From: Hsuehochloa calcarea
Lineage: Eukaryota > Streptophyta > Magnoliopsida > Poales > Poaceae
NCBI GenBank assembly: GCA_036346395.1
Contig: CM070596.1
Coordinates: 25,024,177-25,088,176, forward strand
Reading direction: 5' to 3'
DNA length: 64,000 bases
Of the stretch, positions 1 to 11,500 are shown one piece after another. The position numbers and the translations under genes were made by a program. Every line of letters starts with the position of its first letter. Positions within the stretch are counted from its first letter, which is position 1. Under the pieces are notes generated by a model that saw only the letters and a list, made by a program, of their open reading frames with translations, was not told the DNA's origin and searched no databases.

Positions 1-1739
1 GATGTCCGACATCCACCCTATTAGATCAAGATAGTTGGTGGTACTCTGCTTTGACAGACCTACCAAACAATGATCGTAATTCTTATAGCGCAAAGAATTG
101 GAAGGGCATCAAATAAATTCTTAATTTTTTCGAGAGAAGCTATTCTGTCATGAAAAAATATCCTCTGTGTATGGCATGAAAGAATAGTATGACAGGAAAT
201 AAACATCACATGCATATAATCACATTAAACTGTGAATGGTATGGCCTTTTGAATCGTAGTGGTCGCCATCACATGGTTCCACGGTGATGTCCTTCGCCAC
301 ACTTCCTGTCCTCTTTGTCATCATGCTTGAAGCCTCCATGGTAAAGAACTAAACTATTACAACTAATAGCTAGCAAATGAATTACATGAGGAGCTCAAGC
401 ATCACAAGTCGACACGCAGGTCGTTATACAATTAAAGAACAGCCTCAACCCAGTTGTGATTAATACGACACGCAGGTCGTTATACAATTAAAGAACAGCC
501 TCAACCCAGCTGTGATTAATACGACACACAGGCCGCCAAAACACACATGCATCACATATACATCTATGCCATACCATTCACATCATTCCCTGCAAAAACA
601 AGTTAAGCGTAGAACGCATTCTACCGCCCTAACAAGAATGTGTTTGTATAACAATCTATGCGTATACGCAACGGCGGTCCCGCTGGTCGGTCAGTGGGCG
701 GGGGGTCGAGGGGGCCTCAAATCCGGAAAACCTCACGGAATTACATAGATCGCATCTATGAAATCGCTATGAAAATCTCATCGGGCCGATCAAATCAACC
801 CAAATCCGAGCCATTCAAAATGTCTCAATTTTCATTAGATCAATCACATTGATCATCGCAATCGGTATTCTTGAGGAGACCGCAACACAAGACCTCGATC
901 TGTTGGCTCGATCTATTGACTGTGCGCGCAGTTAGCCCCGATGGTGATACCAGCCGGTAGGGGCAAGTCGCGCGTACATCAAAAAAAAGGAGTACGAACT
1001 AATCTTTTTGGCCATATGATGCTATCAACTCATAGATATTTCAACCCTTATGACTGATTGATCTAATCAACCCGTGCACCGAAAGATCCATCACATGAAA
1101 CTAGCATAAGAATAGTAATAGATCGCATCTACTACAAACAACATATCATCTACAAGCGCATGATCCAGACCAAATACTACGCAGTTTTGCTCTGATACCA
1201 CTGAGAGGTGAACAGGTAAGCTACGCTAGCTACAACAATTTATTTTCTACCATGTTCAACCAGAAAACATACGTGTAAGGGAGTCATGGATAGTTACCAC
1301 TAGATGCGCTGCGCAGCGGAAGAAGAGTTGGAGCAGCCCGGCCCAACGTAGATACGCGTCGATGAAGAAGAAACAGTCGATCGTTTCACGAACTGAATGT
1401 CTCCTCCTCGAGTCCTACGCAATAGCCTTGCGCTTTTCACCAATCAAGACAAGAAGAATAAAGTGGCGCCTCCACGAGTCTACGTTCGGGATGGGCAGCC
1501 GTGCATGTTGGTGTGCTAGCACCGCGCACCTGTCTAGGGTTTCGGGATACAGCCAAGGGGAGGTGGCGGCCAGGGTTCATCATCTTATATCTGCAGCCCC
1601 GCCTCCATATATTTATAGAGCATGCTAATGAGCTTCTACGTTGTAGGCCCAATAGAACCCTAGTCCCATATAGATCAATACCCCTCTTAGCCTATAAAAC
1701 TGTATTGTTTATGATTGCCTCTTGGGCACATCACTAACA
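1..1739 (-). mobile_element. LTR-retrotransposon end, LTR plus PBS (partial, runs off left edge)
   Basis: Positions 1189-1200 read gctctgatacca, the reverse complement of the tRNA-iMet type primer-binding site TGGTATCAGAGC. It is followed directly by a block that starts TG at 1202 and ends CA at 1739. Read on the minus strand, this gives an LTR of about 538 bp (TGTTAG...CTCA), then the PBS, then internal DNA running toward position 1. No gag or pol similarity is visible in 1-1188, so the class cannot be set; an iMet PBS fits copia and many gypsy elements. The LTR edges rest on the PBS and TG/CA ends only, because the second LTR is outside the window and no target duplication can be checked. 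Confidence 0.55.
411..535. repeat. 56-bp tandem duplication (2.2 copies)
   Basis: A 56-bp unit starting gacacgcaggtcgttataca occurs at 411-466 and 467-522 with one C/T difference, followed by a partial third copy. It lies in the internal part of the left-edge retrotransposon. No function is apparent. Confidence 0.9.
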
Positions 1740-2224
1740 GCCGCTGCCTTCTCTGTCATAGCTACGCAGTAACCGTCGTTGCAGCCACACCAACCCTCAT
1801 CTCCACTCGGGCGTCACCGCCCTGTTCTCTTGCCGAGCTATCAACAAATAACAAACGAATGCAATCAGTGAAGCATTTCATTGAGCAGCTGGGGAGCATA
1901 CAAAAAGACGTTGTACTGAGAGGATGGAGGAAGACGTGGGAGCACGGAGGTGACGCGGTCGGCGGTGGGACGGAGGCGGCGCGTCCGCTGGAGATTGTTG
2001 AGCACGGCAAGAGGATGTAGGCGATGCGGACGGCGACGTGGTGGGCGATGTTGCTACCCAAGATGTCATGGGAGAGGAACACGCGAAGCTGCGATGCGGC
2101 CCACTCGAGGGATGTCCACCCTTCATGGACAGAGAGGAGCAGACTCGCCGGGGCGCAGGGAGGAGGAGTCCGGGACCAAGGGGACGGAGTGAGCGCCTGA
2201 TGGGAGGTGAGCTAGGATGGCGGC
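1740..2224. other. GC-rich stretch without recognisable gene
   Basis: Short overlapping frames are open on both strands, as expected from GC-rich sequence. The minus-strand frame near 1762-2082 has some non-repetitive composition but matches no family I know. I see no splice-site or domain evidence for a gene. Confidence 0.5.
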
Positions 2225-2440
2225 GTGGGGAGGTGAGCCAGGAGTTGCGGGAGGGGAGAGGGAGCCAGGATGCGGGAGAGAGGAAGGGCATGAGTGTAGC
2301 GGCGGCGTCTAGGCGCGATAGAGATGGCAGCGTGGGGAGGTGAGGGAGCCAGGAGTTGCGGGAGGTGAGGGAGCCAGGATGCGGGAGAGAGGAAGGGCAG
2401 TAGCGTAGCGGCGGCGTCTAGGTGAGACAGAGATGGTGGC
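2225..2440. repeat. ~108-bp tandem repeat, two copies
   Basis: Two imperfect copies (2225-2331 and 2332-2440) share blocks such as ggagccaggatgcgggagag and gtagcggcggcgtctagg, and the start of a third copy follows at 2441. The copies differ by small indels, so frames are not preserved. This argues against a coding repeat. Confidence 0.85.
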
Positions 2441-3950
2441 GTGGGGAGGGGAGTCGGGACGACGGATCGAATAGACGATGCCATTTGTTTTTTTTTTGTT
2501 TTTTTGGATGTGGCTACAAATATGAATATTCTAAATACAAAAATGAATAGAGTTGAATATAAATGAACAGTGAATACGAATCGAAACGAATATGGTCATG
2601 AATATTTTTTGGAATATAAAAATCCCTATAATTGTACACCATAAATTAACGAAAACATATGACTAGTTTATTTGATCCAAATATTTATGAATTATTCATA
2701 TTTTCAGCAATCACATATAACATTACCACTTGCAAACTGCATTAATTAGCTCATCATAGACATGACATGTAGTTTACCATATCTAACTCATAACTCATAA
2801 GTCGTCACACATTCGCACTTAATTCATCACACCTAGTTCATAAATGACATACATAGTTCGATAATATGTAGATACCATGTCTAAAAAAATATGCATAACA
2901 ATACACTTAGTTCACCACATATCGTTATAACCCAAATTTTGTTTAGTTTAAAAAGAAAATTTAAGTTAAATTAATTAACTTAATTTGTTGGTTTTCATTT
3001 GAAGTTTATACATTTATAAACTCCTATTTAAATCTCAAATTCCCTCCAAAAACCAAATAAAAATATCAGAATTTCAATCTTGGTTTTGGGCCGAAAATCC
3101 ACTTTGATTTGGGCCGAGCCCATTCTTTCCCCAGCCCACTGGCCCATATTCCCTTTTTCTTCTTTCTTCTTCTTCTTCTTCTTCTTCTTCCTCCGTACGC
3201 ATGCTTTGTTCGACCAAGTACCGCACTGCCCGTTCGTCTGCATCACATTGCCCACGTCGTGCCCCACCATCAATGCACACCATCAACACCCCACTACCGT
3301 GAGCATTCAAGCTTTGTTGTTCCCCTCGCCGGTGTGCGCCATCTGTCGGACCTCGGGCGTGGAATACCCGAAAACCTTATGTGTGTACTGTACTAGTCCC
3401 ATGATCAGTGGCTAGTACACACATTCATAACATTTGATATTCACATTCATACATTCAAATATACAAAGTAAAGTAAAATGGTACTTAAGCGATTACAAGT
3501 TATTACACCCATGGTCGACCGGCCAAATAAAAGTAGGTATCAACAAAGTAAAAGTAGCAGCGGAAGAAGTAATAAAAGTAGAGAAATTCCAACGGCATGC
3601 CCATCCAACCCTCAGGCAGCCGACAAGAAACAAGGCCTAGATAGACCCATCACCGAACCAACAGTTATGGGTGTGAAGAACGTATCGTCGGGTGTTGGCT
3701 CATCTTCGAACTCTGAACAACAATATAAGCAAGATTGAGTACAATGTGTACTCAGTAAGACTTGTAGTGTATCGTAAAATTTATATAGATGCAAGGCTAT
3801 CAAAGGATGAGACTCTACTCTACAAGTAATTTTGCTTAGAGCCATTTTTATTTGCAATATCAATACGTACTAATTTGCAACGGAGTTTAAAAGCAGTTAA
3901 ATAGATACATAATAGGAAGTAAGTAATAGGATGAACAACAAATAATAACA

Positions 3951-4041
3951 ACAACAACTTGTAACCCTCCTCGGCTGCGAGTAACATTTCATTTTAACAA
4001 CAACTCGCAACCCTCCTCGGTTGTGAGCCACATTTCATTTT
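3951..4041. repeat. 45-bp tandem duplication
   Basis: Two copies at 3951-3995 and 3996-4041 share the core aaccctcctcgg and the tail acatttcatttt, differing at a handful of positions, mostly C/T transitions. The duplication is local and non-coding. Confidence 0.8.
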
Positions 4042-5120
4042 CAACCATAATATGACAGTTAACTCAAATAAAAACCAACAAATCATTACCCATGTTTTAC
4101 CAATAAAACGGTTTTTGTGAAAATCAAAACTAAACCCATGACTGTCTGCACTAAGCACGCTCATGACCGCGAGCACGTCTGTTTAAATAGATTTAGACTC
4201 TGCAGAGGTGTACAACTTTACTCATAGTACACGAATTCTCTAGTTTGTTCGGCATCCGTCAATACCACCGCTCACTATCGTAGGTAAGTAGTCTAGAGCA
4301 CATGTCGAAGCCTTTACATCATCTAATCCTACCCTTGCACCAGCCCAGCGAATGGATACCCTCACTTCACCCTGGTTTATGCCCCTATCCTAGTGAGGTA
4401 TTCGCGGTTGTGTCAGAATGCTTTGTTCTCAACGCCTCAGTGAAGTGAGCCCCTTCGAACATGCCTACACCAGTTATGTCCGCACTCTACTACCTACCTA
4501 CGTGCAAGGTTAGTTTTTAATGACTTAATTAGCTAAGGTCATCCCATACCAACACATATGGTTATACATTTGGCTTATATTAGAGTTGCTGGAGTCCAGT
4601 CCTAAATTGACCCAAGCGAGAATCTCTGTCTACCTACTAGTGAGGTACACCCCCACTCCTCTCAGAATATAATATAACTCGCCCGCGTCGAAAACTAGGT
4701 TTTACATTTTTTTAATACAAAATAACATCCCTCTGGATATTTTTCATAAAACTCTCAATTTTATTTTTATCATATTGTCCTTTTAATACTTTTGTGGAAA
4801 ATCTTATCACTCTTTTAAGCTATTGTGCGATAATCGCACTCAAAACCCCCCAATTGATATTATATATTGTCTAATTCATAATCTAATGGCTACAATAGTA
4901 AGGGAATCAATATTTCAAGAAGATATATGCATTGAATAGGATTTACATCTACTGTACTCCCAACATATCAATTTTTTAACATACACGCATACATAATAAA
5001 TTTTGCAAAACAAAGTAATTAAAATAGTGGGACCGACTTGAAGGTTGGATTCTCACAAGAATCTGCTGGAAGGCTGCTTCTCGTTGCTAGTTTATTTTTG
5101 AGACAGCTTCTCATGAGAAG

Positions 5121-5176
5121 TAGAATATAGTGTTTTGAGAATCAGGGTGAGAATATAGTGTTTTGAGAATCAGGGT
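5121..5176. repeat. 28-bp tandem duplication
   Basis: The block agaatatagtgttttgagaa, followed by tcaggg, is repeated back to back. It sits inside a stretch ending in a MITE-like terminus, so it is probably slippage within a small transposon relic. Confidence 0.8.
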
Positions 5177-8100
5177 GATTGGTACGGCTCCACGAGAATC
5201 GATTGAGAAGTTGGGAGTGAAAGTTGTACCAAACAGGGCCTTAATCGAACAGCGTTAGATCAGTTGCTATATAAAGGTGCGTGGTGGTAGCAAAGAACTA
5301 ACTTGTGCTTTTTTATATTAGTATATATTATTGTAAAATTAACCGTCAAAATTTAATCTTGAAGTTCGTGTAAAGTTAAGTGGATTATGAGTGAAAAGGA
5401 TTTTTCCCTAAAAAAGTGATAATTATTCCGAATAAGCACGAGTATGTTTCCCTTAAAAAAGAGCGAGTATTTCCTTTTTTTCTTTATTGAATAGTTGAAT
5501 GCTCGTTACAGATAAAAAAAATATACTGAAAGGTTATACAAATTTGTGAAAGGTGTTGATGGGGGGTGCCCGATCTTCTCGACGTATAACCTCTCGATAA
5601 CTTGTGTATCCTGACGAACCACCAGCTGATCCCCCGTGCCAATGCACGGACTTGCAACTCTATGAAAAATTCGTCCAAACACATACTTGATTGGATCCTC
5701 GCTGACCATAAGCGAAGATCATCGAACCCTCAATTCCCAGCGGAAAAGCAAAACGATCCCTTATTCTCAACACTCAATTCCCTCTGTTTTGTCTATAAGC
5801 ACAACAGGAGAATCAAGCAAAAGCTTATATATTAAACGTGGTCTGAGGTTACAATAGGGGTCTAACCCTCAATATATAGTGCCCCTTCTCCTCCTCATGG
5901 CTGTCCAAGAGGCCCTACTCCTACTCTAATTCGGAATTAGAACTTCTACTCCAATTCCGACTCAATCTAAAACAAAAAAGGAAACTCTAATTTTACAACC
6001 GTTATATTGTTTCGGTCATATCTTTTTATACAGGACGTATTTCGGAGTGAGGGAGGATCCATTGGATCGGGCTTAAAGTTATATTTCCAACAAGCCTAAG
6101 AACACCCTAATCGGACTCCGTTTGTGAAAGTTATGACCGTTTTACTCCGGACTGTCCTACTGATTCCGAATCCGAATTTGATGCTGATTCCGAATCCGAA
6201 TTGAATCCAAACCTTCCTATCTTCAATTTCATTAATTGAAATGATTTGAATTCATGTGAAACTTGAGAAAGAGACTCTTGTGAACTTTTGAAAAGTCATG
6301 GCATAGCTTGATATCCTCCCTAGATGTTGTACAAGCCACGGAATCATCAACTTTGTCAACTCTCGCGCGTTGGTCGGTCTGAATGTGCAACATGTAATCG
6401 AATAGCCATAACTTGTGGTAGAAAGCTCCAAATCACATGTCGTTTGATCTATTAGAAAGTAGACTTGATAAGCTTTCCAAATATATATATTGTGTATGCT
6501 AGATCCTTCCGAGTTTCTGCGAAGATCATCTTGAACTTGAGAAGTATCGTGTTCTTTGTCTTCCAATAAAACTTCTTCTTCAAACCTGAAAACAAGCGAT
6601 GACCCGCTATTAGGTAGTATAATATTCTCAACTAATTTAAAAGGAAATTCAGGGAACAGATTCATCTGTTGGATAAGCTTCTCTTGTTTTTCAACTCTCT
6701 TAGTAAGCTCATGTTGTTCTGAGGTATTTAATGAATTGAAAACACTATATGAAACAACATAGCTAAGGATGTCCGCATCAGGTGTAGTTAACCGATTAGC
6801 AAATAGGCAAAAGATTGCATCAGGTCCTGTGCTAATTCAAAGGTATGATTATATGAATCATCAACAATTATGATATAATTATGAAAATATAGCAAATACA
6901 TCATCACATTTACTGGAGGTGGCAATCAGACATGCAGAGCATTCATTTTTATATCACTAAACAAATTTTGTTGAAGATATTGCTGGCAAGCACTGATATT
7001 TGAACCATGCACATCGTTTTCTTCTACTAGCTTGTGTTCAAGGCCTTTTAATTTCATATGTAGCTCTTAGCTACCATAAGCGTCCTTCTAACCGTTCGCA
7101 CACATCGCCCCAATAAATATTTTATCAAATGCTTTTAGTATTAAGTGATGGTAGCTTGTTGGGATCAAACTTCATGAGTTAATGAATTAATGACATGTAT
7201 GCTTTGTATCGTTTCAATCCAAATAGGAAACAAATGCACAATCATTGCAGGAACCAATGAAATTAACAATTCCTAAATTTTCACAACAAGCCTATTGAGA
7301 GCTAACCCGACTAAATACGGACGTACCACATGCCCACGTAGAGAGGTAAAGAAGGGGAAAGGGGGAGCCATATCTCACCGTAAGCCTGGCAGTTGCACCT
7401 ACCTTTGCCCCTGCTGCGCCTGCTCTACCCGTGTCCCTGACCGGCCGCGCCGACCCTCAGCCTGTTGTGCTTACGTCGTGCGTGACCTTTGCCTTCGACC
7501 AGACGCGCCTACGCCGCATGCCCCTCGTCGCGCCTGTTGTCGACACCATGCGACCTTACCGCTCCCGCCCCACCACCGCATGCTTTCTGTCATTGTAAGA
7601 AAGGAGAGTGAGAGTGGGATTAGATGTCGAGGAGAGACGAGAGTGATCAGATAAGAAAATAATAAGCAAGATATTTCATCGAGCGACGGGTGGACATTGA
7701 AACAACGAGTCGTCGAGCTGATTTGGAGTCGTGAGCGTACAGCTTCGCAGAGCTTGCCAGCTTCATGACGGCAAGGACGGAGGAGCTCAAGCTCGCCTGT
7801 GGAGTGCGGGAAGCAACCGCTATGGTGCAGGTTGAGGAATGACACGAGGGTGGCGAGCACTGCATCGCAATGCTTTGACAGCGATGGCAAACACGATATT
7901 AAGGGTAGAGAGCGTACACGAGGGTGGTGCTAGGGACAAAGTGGCAGACGGAGGAATCGTGACGAGGAGGGCCTGACACGCGGAGAAATCGTCATGGGAG
8001 AGGGGATGGAGAAGACACGAGGACACGCGAGATGAGTGTCCAGAAGTCAGCAGAATGGGTGAGAATAAGCAAGCCACGCGGAGATAGAGAGGACAGACGC

Positions 8101-8530
8101 CCATTGGCCCCACCTATCAACGCACACTAATCCCACATGTCGATGCCGATGCGAATGGGTTGTGAGAGGAGGGGAGAGGAGGAGGAGAAAAAACATATCA
8201 TTCACTAGCAAGTAATAAAGGGTATAAGTAAATGTAAAGATAAAGCTAAAGAATAGTGCAGATTATTTTCAATTACATCAGGTCCGAGCCTATTGTCTCC
8301 TCGGCGATTAAAAGCCCAAGAGAAGTCGGCAACCGGACCTGTGCCAATTAACCGAGTCGGTTCAGGTGACGCGCACAAACATCACAAGAAACGTCCTGAG
8401 GGCTGAACCAACGCATCCCCGTTTCTCTCGAGTCTCGCCGCCGTCCCCGCCGCACGCCCGAAGCCTCGCCATCGCCGCCGACGCCGTCGCCGATCTCCTC
8501 GTACTCGTCCACCACAACCCAGGAGGAAAC

Positions 8531-11500
8531 ATGGTACGTGCGAGATCTAACCCTAACCGCTGCTCTGGATTTGACCTCTCCCCATCCCCAAATCTTGGGG
8601 TCTCGCCTCCACGATTTGCTCTTGAACCTCTCAAATCTGGGGCTTTTTCCGTGTGGACATGATACCTTATTTTCTCGCCGTCGATTCGGCTATTTGACGG
8701 ATGTTTGATGTTCCTTCGTGCAGTCGTCGCTTGCGGCGGCGAGGGCGGATAACTTCTACTACCCGCCGGAATGGAGCCCAAAGAAGGTATGGGTCTTTCC
8801 GTTGGTGAATCATGTAGCGCTTTTGTTCGGTTTGATGTGCTTTGGTTGCTGATGCCGATGGGTATTTTTGTTCTATTTTGATCAATTAGGGTGGGCTGAA
8901 CAAGTTCCATGGCCAACATGCACTCAGGGAGCGGGCGAGGAAGCTGGACCAGGGCATCCTGATTATAAGGTTGGGTTCTTGTGGAGAATACACTTTCATA
9001 TCCATCATACACAGCGAAGACCAGTGATATAGAAATTCATATGCTAAGCTTAACTCTTGAATATCGCTGCTTATATCAAGGAGATGGTTACGGGTGGAGG
9101 GGGGCAGTAGAATCGACAAAGTCGGGAAGATGTTGGGCATTGTCATATTTCTTGGGGCCGATGCTACAATTGTTTTAGTAGTTGCAAGTACAAAATTAAC
9201 TGTATGTTCTTGGCAAAGAAAAGAGTTAACTGATATCTAAGTGGGTTGGCATCGCACATTCTTCAACAATAGATTGATCCTATTGTTTTGTGCCGTGCCT
9301 TCCATGCAGTGCAGTTTGTAAAAAAAATGCTGCCTGAAAGATAGGGTATTACTAAATGATTGATCATGTTGCGGCAGATTAATTGGATACTTACAGACAA
9401 AAATTTTAGCATTAATATATGTAATTCGTAATTATTAATAGTTACTTATCAAGCAATACAACTGGAAAATGCTGCTAATTTGTGAGTTTTCTTAATCAAG
9501 CACCATTAGTAGTACCAATTATGCTAATTATTTATCTTAATTTTCTTTGCTAAAATTGATTAAAGTTGTCAGTTCATCCAGACAAAGAAAATGATATTCA
9601 CTTGATGTTTTAGAACCATTGATATAGAAAAACCCTATGCAACTGAACATGTTTAATCCAGCTTTCATACTTCAACATTTGATGGATTGATGCTAAAACT
9701 ATCCAGTCCTCCATTATATCACCAACCCAAAAGATAACTACAACCCCAGATACCACTCTTTTGTACTGCAGTTATAATTAATTTAGTTTCGTAATAGTTG
9801 AACTGGTTAGCCAGCCAATTAATGTTCAGGATAGGCATATGGCAAAATACTGTTCTGAATATAGTTTAGCTGATGGTTTGCCTGATAGCCCTCACTGTGT
9901 GTCTCAGGCAAGACCTTTTTTGTATGACCATGATTTGATGCAAGATTATGTATGAATCCAGAACATTCTGTCAAGTTTGGCTGATGCAGGCTGACAGGCA
10001 GATGAAAGAACCATATACATGTTATTGCTACCTTAATGCTTATTTGCATAGAATTAGTAACTTGTTTAGCAAATTGTATGTTTAGCTCTGATTCCATAGG
10101 TTTGTAAGTTTGTTTTTCTGTTACATCTGCAGATTCGAGATGCCATTCAATATTTGGTGTGGAGGATGCAACTCCATGATAGCCAAGGGAGTGAGGTTTA
10201 ATGCTGAGAAGAAACAAGTTGGCAATTATTATTCTACCAAGGTTTGTGCCATATTGCGATACAAATTTCAGTTAAATTGCATTGTATTGTTGTTTTTTCG
10301 GCACATTGTATTGTCATTATTACTGTTATTTTACCCGCATTTTTCTCCCCTGCATAGCAGAAGCAGCTGTAGGTGCAAGTGTAGAATATATCCCTGACAT
10401 AAATCCCTATTGTACTACAGTGATTCCATTTATTGCGAATTTTTTTCCCTTCTAATCTGCTAATTTCCCTAGTGCATTATAGGCCATGCAGCTTAAGGGG
10501 GTGTTTGGTTGCTGACCCAGAAAATTGGTTTAGCCAGTTAGCTTCAATTGTGCTCGAAAAATGAATATTGGATGTTGACTTACTGGCCTCAAGTTTTATC
10601 ATTGACTCAAGATTTGGGTGAAAACATGCCCCATGCCTGGTGCAACAAAAAAAACCTCACCATAGGAAAAGGCTAATTGAAGAAATTTGTTAAAAGGTGG
10701 TTCAACATTTTTTTGGGAAAAGGACAGAATTGAGTAAAAAGCAGGTGGCTCAAACGTAGGGAAAAACTGAGGCAGTTTTAGTCATGCATTTATAGAGTTG
10801 AGGTTGCCAACCAAGTAGCCTTAAGTTTCCCATGTTCCATAGCCTGAGATTGCCTGATGATGTATTTTATGTGACCTACTTTGATCTGGAAAAAACATGA
10901 ATGAAAAGCAGAATCGGATCCATAAAGCAAAAAAGGGGCACCATGCTTATCTTATTTTGCCTATATACTATGATACAGCAGCATTTAGTAAATCAGAAAC
11001 AGGAGAAAATATGGTTTTATGTCTAATAATGGCTACTTATGTTATTCTCTGCACCTATGGTTCACCAAGTTACCCATTAACTAAGCTTTCAGAATTAGTC
11101 GATGTCATATTTTTCAATCAACACAGGGCTACTGATGGCCTTGCCTTATAAACAGAGTACAAGGGTCTTTTGTTGCACACATTAGCATCAATTGTTGGTT
11201 GACAATAATTTGATATTATCAAATCAATCTTTGAACTTTGGGTCAATTTGAAGTTTTGAACATAGCAGTTCATCTCTTCAAAGTTACAAATGAGCCCCTG
11301 AATGACCTGGCTCCTGAGTATTACTTTGCTTAACTTTTAGTTTTGGATGGAAAACTCAGGTTACTGTATTTCACTCTTAGTAAGCACGACCTAATCCAAA
11401 TTAAATGGCATGAGCTGTACAGGTCGGTTTTCCACCTGAAGAAACTAACCAAAGGGATAACTAGAACTTCAATCCATGTGAGGGTTCATTCTTTCTTTTG

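Larger units (their letters stand above)
2441..8280. other. Intergenic, repeat-derived DNA with no recognisable gene
   Basis: 2490-3020 is AT-rich. 3159-3190 is a CTT microsatellite. 3320-4870 and 5480-6700 have the look of decayed grass repeat DNA, but I cannot name the families. The ending ccaaacagggcc near 5225-5240 resembles a MITE terminus without a clear partner. 7295-8160 is GC-rich with overlapping spurious frames. A minus-strand frame of 137 codons (6252-6665) has no recognisable domain. I see no gene here that I can support. Confidence 0.5.

Noticed and set aside
6252..6665. 137-codon minus-strand frame
   Set aside because: There is no recognisable motif and the surroundings are repeat-derived; it is kept only as part of the intergenic description.
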